The translations under genes were made by a program, and so were the position numbers. The notes under the pieces were generated by a model. It was not told the origin of the DNA. It saw only the letters and a program-made list of their open reading frames with translations, and made no database searches. 64,000 nucleotides of DNA from Erythrophleum ivorense (taxonomy: Eukaryota > Streptophyta > Magnoliopsida > Fabales > Fabaceae): the NCBI GenBank assembly GCA_026724425.1, contig JAIUCV010000569.1, forward strand, positions 248,001-312,000, in the 5' to 3' direction. Below are positions 11,799 to 21,860 of this stretch, in pieces (the stretch's first letter is position 1; each line of letters starts with the position of its first letter).

Positions 11799-12872
11799 AT
11801 GTCACGTGCTAGGCGTGGAAGAGAGGAAGGACGAGGTGGACGAGGGAGGCACAACAACACGAGTGATGTTGCAACCCCATCACGTACAAAAGGACAACTT
11901 GAGCATGATGCACTAGAAGCTCAATAATCTCCATTGCCACTAGAGCCAGGAAGAACAAGATGGTTCACCTCTTACCCAACCATTATGAAACTAGAGTAGT
12001 GCAGATGGGCAAGGGAAACAATATAAGTGCTTGGTTAAATTTTTGCCTTGTGTCATATATAGATATATTTGTTTTTTATGTACCATTATCTAATCATTTT
12101 CTTTTTTCCATATTGTTTAGCTTCTTACAACACTGTTAAGAAGGGTTGGGGGAAGTATAAGTGTTTAGGAGTTAACCTTAAAACAAAATTTAGCAACAAA
12201 ATCTTAATTATCATGTTTAGGACTACTGAACAGCTGATTGGAGATAGGGCTCGAGACTTATCTAGTTACATTGGTTGGGTGGTGCTAACTACCGTGTCAT
12301 TTAGAAATGGTGATTGGAAAGATATTGCAAACAAAGATAGGGATACCATATGGTTGAAAGTGAAGGCAACAAGTTGCATATTTTAAATGCATATCTTTAA
12401 TTAATCTATAAATACCTATATTATGTTTGCAATTATAACTGCTTATAATTTGAATTTGCTATTCTTAATGTATAGGACAAATTTAAAGTTCATGACCCTT
12501 AGCAGGAGGTGGCATTCAAGTGTTACTGGATGGACTCGATGCAATGACTCTTTAAGAATTGGAAAGCTTCATTGTTAAAAATATACAAGGACTACATATT
12601 TGACGAGGAGAGGCAAGCAACAAAACCAAAGGATGTTAGCCCTAAAGATTGAGATTGGCTAATTTAGCACTTTAAATTCAACAAGTTTCAGGTTCTTAGT
12701 TTAAACTTCATTGTATTTGTACTATTATTAATTAAAAGAAGTTTTTTGATCTTTTATCATTAACAACACTTTGACTTTATATGCAGGTTGCAAATAGTAG
12801 AAATAGGTCCAAGCAGGTAACATTACATACATGTGGGACTTACACATTTGTAGAGGTTGAGCAGTCTTTGGT
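11799..12872 (+). pseudogene. TNPA-like (Transposase_24 family) gene, 5' part
   Basis: The ATG at 11799 starts a basic, Gly/Arg-rich segment (GREEGRGGRGRHNN) followed by TSDVATPSR, shared with CACTA-2. The second exon begins near 12120 with TVKKGWGKYKCLGVNLK and runs to about 12365 with GWVVLTTVSFRNGDW. The third exon covers about 12478-12690 and the fourth about 12787-12871, ending FVEVEQSL before a GT donor. Eight bases into that intron lies the insertion. In the family this protein binds subterminal repeats and assists the transposase. In-frame stops occur in exons 1 and 3. It continues at 47311. Confidence 0.75.
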
Positions 12873-12873
12873 G

Positions 12874-12878
12874 AGCAT
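12874..12878. repeat. Target-site duplication AGCAT, left copy
   Basis: AGCAT directly precedes the TGTAAGACC start of the outer LTR at 12879. The identical pentamer follows the terminal TTACA at 47305. Five-base duplications are normal for gypsy integration. Confidence 0.85.
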
Positions 12879-13471
12879 TGTAAGACCATAATTAATTAGC
12901 TTATCTCATATCATTTCTAAGCTCACTTCCTTGGATTACACAAATTTCCATAGAAAAGACATTAAAAATATTTAATTATTTTGCATTACATGTATACATT
13001 TTTCATTCCATGTCCTGTGGGCCATATGAAGTCATTTATCTCATTCTCATATTTAAATACACAAATACAACTTAAAACCCTCTCAAGAAGTGGCTTAGAG
13101 CTCGAGCTAATGGAGTATATACATGAAAATAATGTGTGCAGCGTCAGGTTGATTTTTTAGTTTGTTGTCATGAACTTTGCAAAATCATAACTAATTCTAC
13201 AAAAATTGAAATCAAGCACACTATACTATTCTCAAAAGCTACAAATGTCTAATTTATGCTAAAAATAAAGTTAGACCACAACAGGGATGTCTAGCCACTG
13301 AAAATTGATGGAATAGTAACCAAGATTGTCTATCATTATTGGTACTGTCCCTTAACTTCAAAAATTCATATCTCCATGATCAGATGTCCAATTTGGGTGA
13401 TCTTAGTGGCCATAGAAATTTTATCATGTCTAGTTTATGTCTGTAAAATTTCATAAATATTGGACATCATT
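12879..13471 (-). mobile_element. 3' LTR stub of element O
   Basis: It matches the first ~600 bases of the right LTR at 40110 in order: ACCATAATTAA, tcatatcatttctaagctc, the ATGAAGTCAT clause, and the ATTGGACATCATT clause at 13460-13471. After that the two sequences part abruptly and non-coding E-type internal sequence begins. The breakpoint marks a deletion. Confidence 0.7.
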
Positions 13472-14272
13472 CCCTAGAATCCTATCATATTGATACTCAA
13501 GAGCATTTTAACTTTTATTCATTACTCCTTAGGGGATTCTTCAGGTTCCCATTTCAGCCCTTTTTACTTGGGCTTCTTTTCTTACTTTTACTGACTTACC
13601 TTGCTTCATTTATACTTGTTCTATCTTTCCTCTCATATCCTGCAATTTCGGACTATGCCCATATTTTGCTTTTGAGTGCCTTAGTACTAGGGCATCTCAC
13701 ACAGAGTGTGGTTAACATCTCTAGCAGGAGAAAGGCTATACATTGGTCCCTTCTCATTTATTTACATATGCTATAAGGGACTTAGGTTATGCATACTAAA
13801 CTTGTACTATCTGAATCTGAACATTCCTTACTATTAGCACGTTCTTTTTTATGTTACTATTCTTTACTAGGGATTCCTTTCTGCATGCTTTTCTCATCAT
13901 TCTAATGCTACTGGAATCCTTTTACTATTTTTTCTGACCCATCTAGTTATTTAACTAACTAGAATATCTTTTGAGTATCGGGACACTTTGGTGATTGATA
14001 TCATCGTTTGCTACACACTCAAGTCACATTACTACTAGGTTGGCCAGACCCAATATCATGTAACCTTTGTTGCAAGCAAACCATAACATCAAATACTAAT
14101 ACACAAGTGCCACATGATTGAGCTCAAAGCCACTATTACCTATATATTACAAATTTCCCAAAATCTAAAGTATTCCTTTTTTACTTTCTTTTATTTGTGC
14201 TATTCTCATAAGATGCTCGGGAAAAATAGGACTTTTCCTCTACTTCATTCCGAGATCACTTTACATTCCTCG
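13472..14272 (-). other. Non-coding internal sequence of E, segment 4
   Basis: This is C/T-rich text on the plus strand with no open frame longer than about 60 codons and no recognisable motif. It resembles the style of 24779-26109 and is separated from it only by element C, so the two were probably contiguous. Confidence 0.5.
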
Positions 14273-15861
14273 TGTAACACCATAATGTATAAACCATGAT
14301 TATCCATCACTTAAGCTTAATTCTATATGATTTCCAAAGAAAATGACCAAAATCGTGCCATTTTAATACTTTAAGTTAAGGTTTAAATAGTCATATTTCG
14401 TCCCGTGGGTCCCATGAACCCATCAATTACATTCTCTACTCAAAATCCATTTATACAACTCATACATAGCATAAAACAACCCATGAACCATGGATATGAA
14501 GCCAAAAACCAGATAATGCAATTTCTTAAAATGGACCAAAAAGTCAGATTTCTGGCTCTAAATTTTGAAAATCATAAATAATTCTAGAAAAATATAAATC
14601 AAGCAAACCATAGCTTTTTAGAAATCTCTAAATGTTAAATTTACATTAAAAATGATTCCAAACCACAATCTCAGTGTCTGGACCACGTTTGACTTCAAAA
14701 AATACACAAAGGTCCAGCTATCCCTAGTATTGACACAGTTTGCTGTCATGAAATTAAAAAATTCATAACTAATTCCAAAGAAATCCAATCTGGGGAAACC
14801 TATACTAATTTAGAAAGCTAAAGATGTTAACTAGAGGAGAAAAATAAGTTCAGATCATTTTAGTAGCCTTTGGATCTCAAAAACTAATAGAATAGTAACA
14901 AAGGTCGGCTAGCTTCCCTGATACTGACATAGAATTTCATAAAATTATTTCTCCCTCTACAGACCTCCAATTGAGGTGCTTCTAATTGGTATAGGTTAGT
15001 GTCCATTTCCAATTTATGACCATAAAATTTCATGATAATTGGACACCATTTACCTCATGAATGACACAGATTTATTTTCGGACCCATTAGCACAATATAA
15101 TAACCAAAACCAAAAAATTCTCCAACTTCAACAATTCGCCAAATATTCCCTAGACCTCTAAATATTTTCTACTTTATCTTCTCAAGAAGCTCTCAACAAA
15201 ATCTAGATGTATACCAAATTTCATATCAAGAAGAACTCATTTGGTCATATCTTGACAGAGTTCACGAATTTAGCAAATTTGACACCATAAATGGTTCAAA
15301 GTGGGTCTAAATAGCCTCCTACATGCTCTAGCACCTCTAGGGCAAGTTTTAAAGCAAAAACACAATATATATGAATTGTCCAAGTGGTCCAAACCATCAC
15401 ATATCTCAAACTTGCCATACTACAGGCAAAAATGCACTACTACATACAAGTCACCAAAGGACCAAATCTCATATTTCTATTGCTTTAGTTTCCTACATGG
15501 TTCACACATCATTTATACATATATTTAAACTTGCTTAAATATTTACATCTCAAAACAAATATATATACATAAGCACTTTGGCTTTCCGATACATCAAACT
15601 ATGCATAAGTGTGCAAAAATGTCAAGAGATGGCTATCTATGCCTCATAGCCTCCACTATTTAGCTCTTGAGCTCCACCTGGACCATATGAGATGGGAGAG
15701 GGAAGGGGGTGAGATTTATGGAATCTCAATAGATCATACACTCATTCAAGGAAGCAATCAAGGAATATAAACATGTCAAAGTATGCAAGTAGGCATCCAA
15801 CCATCCAAAATCATACAACACAAGATTTACATGCCATGAAAACCATATCAAGGCTAAGAAT

Positions 15862-16018
15862 AAGCTTTAGGGACTTTTGGATTGGCCTTACCCTTGTTTT
15901 AGGGACTTTTGACTTGCCTCACTCATCCATGAGACTTTTAGCCTTGTCTCACCCATTTCTAAGGACTTTTGGCTCTACCTCACCCATCACAAGGGACTTT
16001 TGGCACCACCTCACCGTT
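15862..16018. repeat. 29-32-bp sub-repeats in the LTR of C
   Basis: There are five units of the form GGGACTTTTGG followed by a CTCACCCAT clause, with spacings of about 32, 29, 31 and 31. The same array recurs at 23462-23645 in the other LTR. A related array lies in the other LTR family. Confidence 0.7.
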
Positions 16019-16857
16019 TAAGAGCAATTTTCACAACCCAACACATAAATATATTGGTACCAATGCATCAAGGCAATATCAAATGGCATATCTCATAATA
16101 CATGTGCACACACAAGTATACAATGACCATCACACATCCAAGAATGTATTAAGAAAGAGTGGAGAGCAACTTTACAAACCAACACAAGCCTTCTCTTTTG
16201 ATTTCTCCTTTCCCTTCTCAGTCTCACAATCACAACTAGGTAGAGCTACTTCTCTTAGGCCTAGACACAACAAGTAGCATGCAATTACTCTCTTGGAATT
16301 CAAACAATTACTCACAAAGGCTCTTGAATTTCACTAGTTCTTCTCTTAATTCTTTTACATTTCTCAACTTCTCACACTCTAATTTAAGGATTTCTTACTT
16401 GTTCTAGGTCAGACTTTCTTCCTCTCTCAAGCTCTTATGTTGGTAGAACCAACATACACAAGAAGTAAAGAAGAAGAAGCAAAGATACATAAGCATCTAC
16501 CTTGAGTTCTAGCCTTCTTCAAGAGTGGTCCCCTTTTTCCTTCACCTTCCCTTTAATTCTCCACTCTCCTTCTTCTGAACTAAGCTCAAAACAAAGCTAA
16601 TTCAATAACTAAAACCATAGAAAGAGAGGGTAAAGAGAGAAGAACAAAATTCTAAGAAGGAGAGCTATAGAAATCTCAAGTTTTACTTACCTTTTCCTTA
16701 GTTTCCTTCCTTCTTTCTTAGCTACTCTTGGTTTTTCTCTCTCTCTCCAGCCATTTTCTTTGTTTTGGTCGAAGCTTAAGTTAGTTAGAGAGAAAGAAAA
16801 GTTTTTGGGGTCTTTAAGAAGCAAAAATACACTTTTTCATGCTTTTCCAGACCCGCC

Positions 16858-17088
16858 CTCGCTATAACAAAAAATAACCCTCACTATAACAAGCACGTAT
16901 CAGTCCTAGGCCCCTGTTCTCGCTACGATGCGTGCTATTTGAGAAACCCCCCAGTTTTTGTATGGGACGCCCAAACTCACTATAACTAGAAACATTCTCG
17001 CTATAGCGAACTAGTACTCGCTATAGCTAGGTGGATTCTTGCTATAGCGAATAGGTACATTCGCTATAGCCGAGTTATAGCCAGCAGA
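16858..17088. repeat. CGCTATAGCGA palindrome array, left LTR of C
   Basis: About nine copies of a CTCGCTATAGCGAA-like motif, whose core GCTATAGC is a perfect palindrome, lie within 230 bases near the outer (U3) end of the LTR. Several are intact (16993-17075) and others worn to CACTATAAC. The array is repeated at 24518-24737. Confidence 0.75.
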
Positions 17089-17121
17089 CTTAGAAAAATT
17101 TCAAAAATTCTATTTGTTACA

Positions 17122-17134
17122 TTTCTACCCCCTT
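17122..17134 (-). promoter_or_regulatory. Polypurine tract of element C
   Basis: On the minus strand this reads AAGGGGGTAGAAA, directly against the 3' LTR. It is the expected plus-strand primer for reverse transcription. Confidence 0.8.
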
Positions 17135-17161
17135 AAAAGCCTCAAAATTTAAATACATGCC

Positions 17162-17557
17162 TCAAGGGATTAACTTTGGATATTTTTGCCTCATTTCATC
17201 CTCCAATTCCCAAGTTGTTTTCTCATATGTCAGACCCCTCCAGACCACTTTCACTAAAGGAATGTTCTTACTTCTCAGTTGTTTTAGCTTAGCATTCACA
17301 ATTCTCTTCAGTTTCACTACATAGGAAAGATCTTTCTGCAATTGCACATACTCATATTCTATGACATGTGAAGGGTCCAATAAGTACTTTTTCAACTGGG
17401 AGACATGAAAAACACTATAGATTTGGGCTAGGTTAGGAGGTAAGGCTATTCGGTAAGCCACAAGTCTAACTTTCTCAAGAGTTTTAAATAGACCAATATA
17501 CCTAGGACTAAGCTTCCTTACCCTTATTGACCGACCCACCCCCGTCATTGGAGACAC
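17162..17557 (-). pseudogene. Element C pol C-terminus: GPY/F-type linker and chromodomain-like end
   Basis: The 131 codons contain PRYIGLFKTLEKVRLVAYRIALP (the linker after integrase), then FHVSQLKKYL, and finish with VVWRGLTYEKTTWELEDEM and QKYPKLIP. A Trp-x-TWE ending with a following Glu-Asp-Met is typical of the chromodomain-like tail of the Del/Tekay lineage, which guides integration to heterochromatin. The natural stop is at 17162. It continues the integrase upstream in a related frame, interrupted by stops near 17560-17640. Confidence 0.8.
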
Positions 17558-18460
17558 TCAGATGAACACGTGGTCTCCAATCTCAAACTCTAACAACCTC
17601 TTTCTTTTATCAGCATAACTCTTTTGTCTACTTTGAGTTATAAGTTTCTAATCAATTCTATTTGTCGGGTGGTCTGGTCCACAATCTCAGGTCCTGTCAA
17701 GCTCCTCTCACCTAACTCAACTTGACACAAAGGGGATCTGCACTTTCTCCCATACAAAGCCTCATAAGGGGCCATCTGAATATTAGAATAGTAACTGTTA
17801 TTATACGTAAATTTTGCTAGTGGTAAATACGCATGCCAGTTACCCCTCATTTCTAACACGCATGCCCTCAACATGTCTTCCAAGGTCTGGATGGTCCTCT
17901 CAATCTGACCATCTGTCTAGGGGTACTAAACCGCAACCTGATCCCTAAGGCATGCTACAACGACCTCCAGAAGTTCGATATGAACTTGGGGTCTCTATTC
18001 GAAACTATGCTATTGGGTACTCCGTGAAGTCGCACTATCTCTCTTATATATAATTGGGCTAATTTATCCAGTGTGTGAGTAGCCATGATAGCTAAAAAGT
18101 GTGTAGACTTCGTCAGTCTATCCACAACAACCTAAATAGCATCGTGTCCAGAGGATGTCCTAGGTAACCCCATAACAAAGTCCATGGCTATACTATCCCA
18201 CTTCCATTAGGGGATATTTAAGGGTTGCAATAGCCTAGTGGGTCTCTGATGTTCTACTTTTACCCTTTGACACACTAGGCATCTAGCCATATAATTCATC
18301 ACATCATTCCTCATTCTTGGCCACCAAAAAATCATTTTCAAATCTTGATACATCTTGGTAGCACCTGGGTGGATAGTATACTTACTCTTACGTGCCTCTT
18401 CTAAAATGTTTTCTCTCAATTCATTTTAACTCAGTACACAAATTTTATCTTGGTATATCA
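17558..18460 (-). pseudogene. Element C integrase, decayed
   Basis: Residues of the zinc-binding domain are visible at 18207-18419 (YTIHPGATKMYQ then CLVCQRVKVEHQ). The first His of the HHCC set is replaced by Arg (EARKSKYTIHPG). The catalytic core follows: VVVDRLTKSTHFLA near 18100, NRDPKF near 17990, and TDGQIERTIQTLEDML near 17880-17920 containing the catalytic Glu. The last part at 17638-17883 reads YNNSYYSNIQMAPYEALYGR. In-frame stops occur at Trp and Gln positions (for example just before VVVDRL and before TDGQ). Confidence 0.85.
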
Positions 18461-19280
18461 TCATACCATCCTCAGACACCTTAAAATCTAAGGTCTTACC
18501 TTGGGAAATCTCATTCCTGATTCGATTCAGGAACTCATTATCTTTCTGGGCATCTAAGATTTCGGTTCTCAATACATTCTTAATTCAGATTTTACTCAGA
18601 TACAATTTACTCGATACCACCTAACAAGAAAGGTTCATGCTTCTAAATTTCTCTAGGAGCTCTTGCTCCCTAATCATCATATAAGCTACATGGATGGACT
18701 TCCTTCTTAGGGCATCCGCCACCACATTGGCCTTGCCCAGATGATACTTCAAGGTATAATCATAATCTTTTAGGAATTTCATTCATCTCCTCTGTATCAT
18801 ATTCAGTTCCTTTTTATCGAATAGGTATTTCAGATTCTTGTGATCACTATAAATCTCTATAGTAGTACCATATAGATAGTGCCTCCAGATTTTAAGAGCA
18901 AATACTATGGCGGTTAACTACAGGTCATGTGTGGGATAATTCTTCTCATGAGGCCTCAACTGCCTAGAGTTATATGCCACTACTCTACGCTACTGCATCA
19001 ACACACATCCTAACCCTTTGCCTAAGGCATCACAATAAACCACAAATGGTTCACTAGGGTCAAGGATAATCAATACAAGGGTAGTGGTCAAACGGAGTTT
19101 CAACTCTTGAAAACTCTTCTCATATCTATCATCCCACACAAAAGGTGTCTCTTTCCTAGTTAGCCTTGTCATTGGTAAGGCCATTTGAAAAAAGCCCTGA
19201 ATAAACCATCTATAATACCCTGCCAAACCTAGAAAACTCTTAACTTTGGTGATCGTTCTAAGCCTATCCCACTGTAACAT
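18461..19280 (-). pseudogene. Element C RNase H domain, decayed
   Basis: At 18990-19280 a clear frame reads through FLGLAGYYRWFIQGF (end of RT connection) and TLVLIILDPSEPFVVYCDALGKGLGCVLMQ, in which the YCDA Asp is the first catalytic residue of Ty3-type RNase H. Downstream to about 18461 the matching frame is broken by stops, but phrases such as LKYLFDKKELNMIQR remain. It degrades the RNA template in the RNA-DNA hybrid. Confidence 0.75.
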
Positions 19281-20126
19281 AGCCTCAACTTTATGAGGAT
19301 CAACTACAACCCCATCTCATGAGATCACATAACTTAATAATTTCACCTCGATTAGCCAAAAATTGCATTTACTAAGCTTGGCATACAACTTTTTCTCTCT
19401 CAAAGTCTCTAGGACTAATCTCAAATGCCTCTCGTGCTCTTCAAAGGATCTGGAGTACACTAGGATAACATCAATGAAGACCACCACAAACTGATCTAGA
19501 TACAGTCTGAATACCCTATTCATATAATCCATGAACACGATGGGTACATTCGTTAGCCCGAATGGCACCACAAGGAACTCATAGTGCCCATATCTCATTC
19601 TGAAGGCCGTCTTGGAGACGTCTTCAGTTCTCACTCTCAACTGGTGGTACCTAGATCTAAGATCTATCTTGGAAAACATAAATGCCCCAGCTAACTGATA
19701 TAATAAATCATCGATTCTAGGGAGAGGATATTTATTCTTGATGGTAACTTTATTCAATTCTCTATAATTTATACACAACCATAAGCTACTATCTTTCTTT
19801 CTCACAAATAACATCGGAACTCCCCAAGGTGAAACACTAGGGCATACGAACCCTTTCTCTAATAATTCCTCTATCTACTTTTTCAATTTAGCGAGCTCAG
19901 AGGGAGCCATCCTATAAGGAGCCTTAGATACTAGTCCAGCCTCAGGCACTATGTCTATAAGGAACTCTAGCTCTCTCTCAAGGAGTAGACCACTAAAGTC
20001 AAAATCTCTAGGAAAAACCTTTGGGCATTCCCTAACAATTGGGATCTCCATTATCTCTTCCTCTACCTCAACTTGAATAGAGAAAAAGACTAGAAAACCT
20101 TGACATCTACACTCTAAATGCCTCAT
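19281..20126 (-). pseudogene. Element C reverse transcriptase with altered catalytic box
   Basis: The conserved blocks are KAPYRMAPSELAKLKK near 19880-19930, LFVRKKDSSLWLCINYRELN near 19800, KNKYPLPRIDDL, FSKIDLRSRYHQLR, VPFGLTNVP and FVVVFIDVILVYS. The catalytic pair of the family is Asp-Asp in FIDD; here the second is Val (codon 19467-19469), so polymerisation would be lost even without the stops. In-frame breaks lie near 19815-19875. Confidence 0.9.
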
Positions 20127-20539
20127 AGCCTAGGCAGTAGTCACAAAGGATAACTCAGCTCCTACCCTAGGTATGGTCCCACAAGCAGGTAAGGAAATGG
20201 TTTTGTGTTCACAATTAAGTATCGCATTATTTGTGGCCAACCAGTTCATACTAATAATTAAATCCATATAATGAAAGGGCATACAAATCAAATCAATTAT
20301 GGTATGATAATAATTGAATTGAACAATGACATTTAAGCAAGTATGGGAAGTAACCACATGGCCTCAGTGGGTGTAGTAATAGATAAATTAAATGGCAAAG
20401 CATTAATAGCCAGACCCAATTGCCTCACACAATCATAAGATATAAATGACTAACTAGCACCCGAATCAAACATAAGAACTACAGGAAAGCCATTCACTAT
20501 TAGCGTACCTTAGATCAAACTGGGGGACGCACTGGCTTC
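20127..20539 (-). pseudogene. Element C aspartic protease
   Basis: A FDSGAS motif lies near 20457-20475 and is followed by SFISYDCVRQLGL after a stop. Downstream at 20130-20357 the frame reads ICMPFHYMDLIISMNWLATNNAILNC, the second characteristic block of plant gypsy proteases. This enzyme matures the Gag-Pol polyprotein. Confidence 0.8.
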
Positions 20540-21700
20540 CTACTGAGTGAGGTCGAACACTCGGCCCTGAGTCTGAGGCTTAGGAGGAGGCATTGTATCT
20601 ATGTGGAGACAATTTCTAGTAATGTGCCCTAACTTCCCACACTTGAAACATGTCACCGGAGATTGCTGGATAAATGACTGGCTTCGAGAAGGCGGCATCT
20701 GCTTGCCCCTCTGTGGCCTTCTGTTCCACAGCACCTTGCCTTTCCTCTTGGTGCTGGGTGTCACACAAGAACCTTCTTCTAGTCTCGATCTTTTTAGTTC
20801 TGGAGCCCCTTTCTGACTAGCTGAAGCCGCAGCAGGCATGATAGCTTGCAAGTTATTCTCAATCACCCTACTGACCTCTACAAGGGTATTAAACTTTCTA
20901 ATCTATTATGGAATAACCCTATCGCTAATCAGGGGCTTCAATCCAGCCTTAAACTGCTCACATCTCTAGGGCTCATCATCATAGCTCTGGAGGTAAAAGG
21001 AATACTAAGACAACTCAATGAACTTGGCCATAAACTGGTCCACAGTTATCTCATCCATCTATCTCAAGCCTATAAATTCCATCTCTTTCTTCTTCTTCAC
21101 TAAACTAAGGAAATATTTCTCATAAAACCCCACCAAGAAACTTTCCTAACTGATCTATTTTTTCTTAGTCTCCATCAGAGCTTTTGTGCTACGCCACCAC
21201 CTATCGACTTCCTTCTATAGCATGAAAGTGGCGAGCTGAGCTTTCTGCTTTGTGGTACAATCCATTACTGAGAATATTTTCTCCAACTCCATAACCCAAG
21301 CCTCTGCCTTATTTATATCCAACTCCACATCAAACAAGGGTGGACTGTTCTTTCTAAACTAATTCAACAGCGTCTAAATAGGCATCTGGGTTTGAGCAAG
21401 CTCTTGGGGAGGTGTAGGTGGAATGCCAAAAGTGGATGGCTGAGATACAAGAGCTTTTCTCTTGGCTTCTTCTTGCCTCGCCAGGGTATCTTACAACTAC
21501 ATGATTATGTCATTTTGTTGCTGAGCAATGTACCTCCGCTGTTCCAGCATCTCCTGTTGCTGGCCTATCATGGCCTCATACCGATCAAGCCTCTCCATGA
21601 TGGTCTGCAGAGGATCCTCAGGCCCAACCAAAACCTCTGGCTCAGCTCTCTGAGCTATAGGCGGCCTACCTCTACCCCTGCCCTATCTAATCTTAACCAT
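20540..21700 (-). pseudogene. Element C gag
   Basis: The ATG at 21700 begins MVKIR followed by a basic GRGRGRPP segment and then a Gln-rich coiled-coil-like stretch (IGQQQEMLEQRRYIAQQQ). The capsid part at about 20870-21400 is broken by stops. The C-terminus at 20540-20866 is open and carries a CCHC zinc knuckle at 20609-20650 (CFKCGKLGHITRNC). Gag packages element RNA. The start sits 149 bases after the primer site. Confidence 0.85.
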
Positions 21701-21848
21701 GTTTGAAAAGAAGTAGCAACTCTCAGTTCACAATTGTATCTCAAGCACATATGCATATGTATGTTAGCCTTCCATGGCAATTCACACCAAACACAAGTTA
21801 TTCACACCATTCAAGAGCCTAACACCGAGAAAAAGTTTCTGAACCTTT

Positions 21849-21860
21849 GCTTTGATACCA
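21849..21860 (-). promoter_or_regulatory. Primer-binding site of element C
   Basis: On the minus strand this reads TGGTATCAAAGC, one base from the TGGTATCAGAGC complementary to the 3' end of initiator tRNA-Met, four bases from the LTR. Confidence 0.85.

Larger units (their letters stand above)
14273..17121 (-). mobile_element. 3' LTR of element C
   Basis: It starts TGTAACACCATAATG and ends TTTGTTACA, and its 2849 bases align along their whole length with 21865-24773. It contains 30-bp sub-repeats at 15862-16018 and the GCTATAGC array at 16858-17088. A 27-base stretch present in the other copy near 23950 is missing near 16320. Confidence 0.85.

Noticed and set aside
20601..21706. Plus-strand ORFs of 71-104 codons over the gag of element C
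   Set aside because: Antisense shadows of gag; the minus strand holds the zinc knuckle and start.
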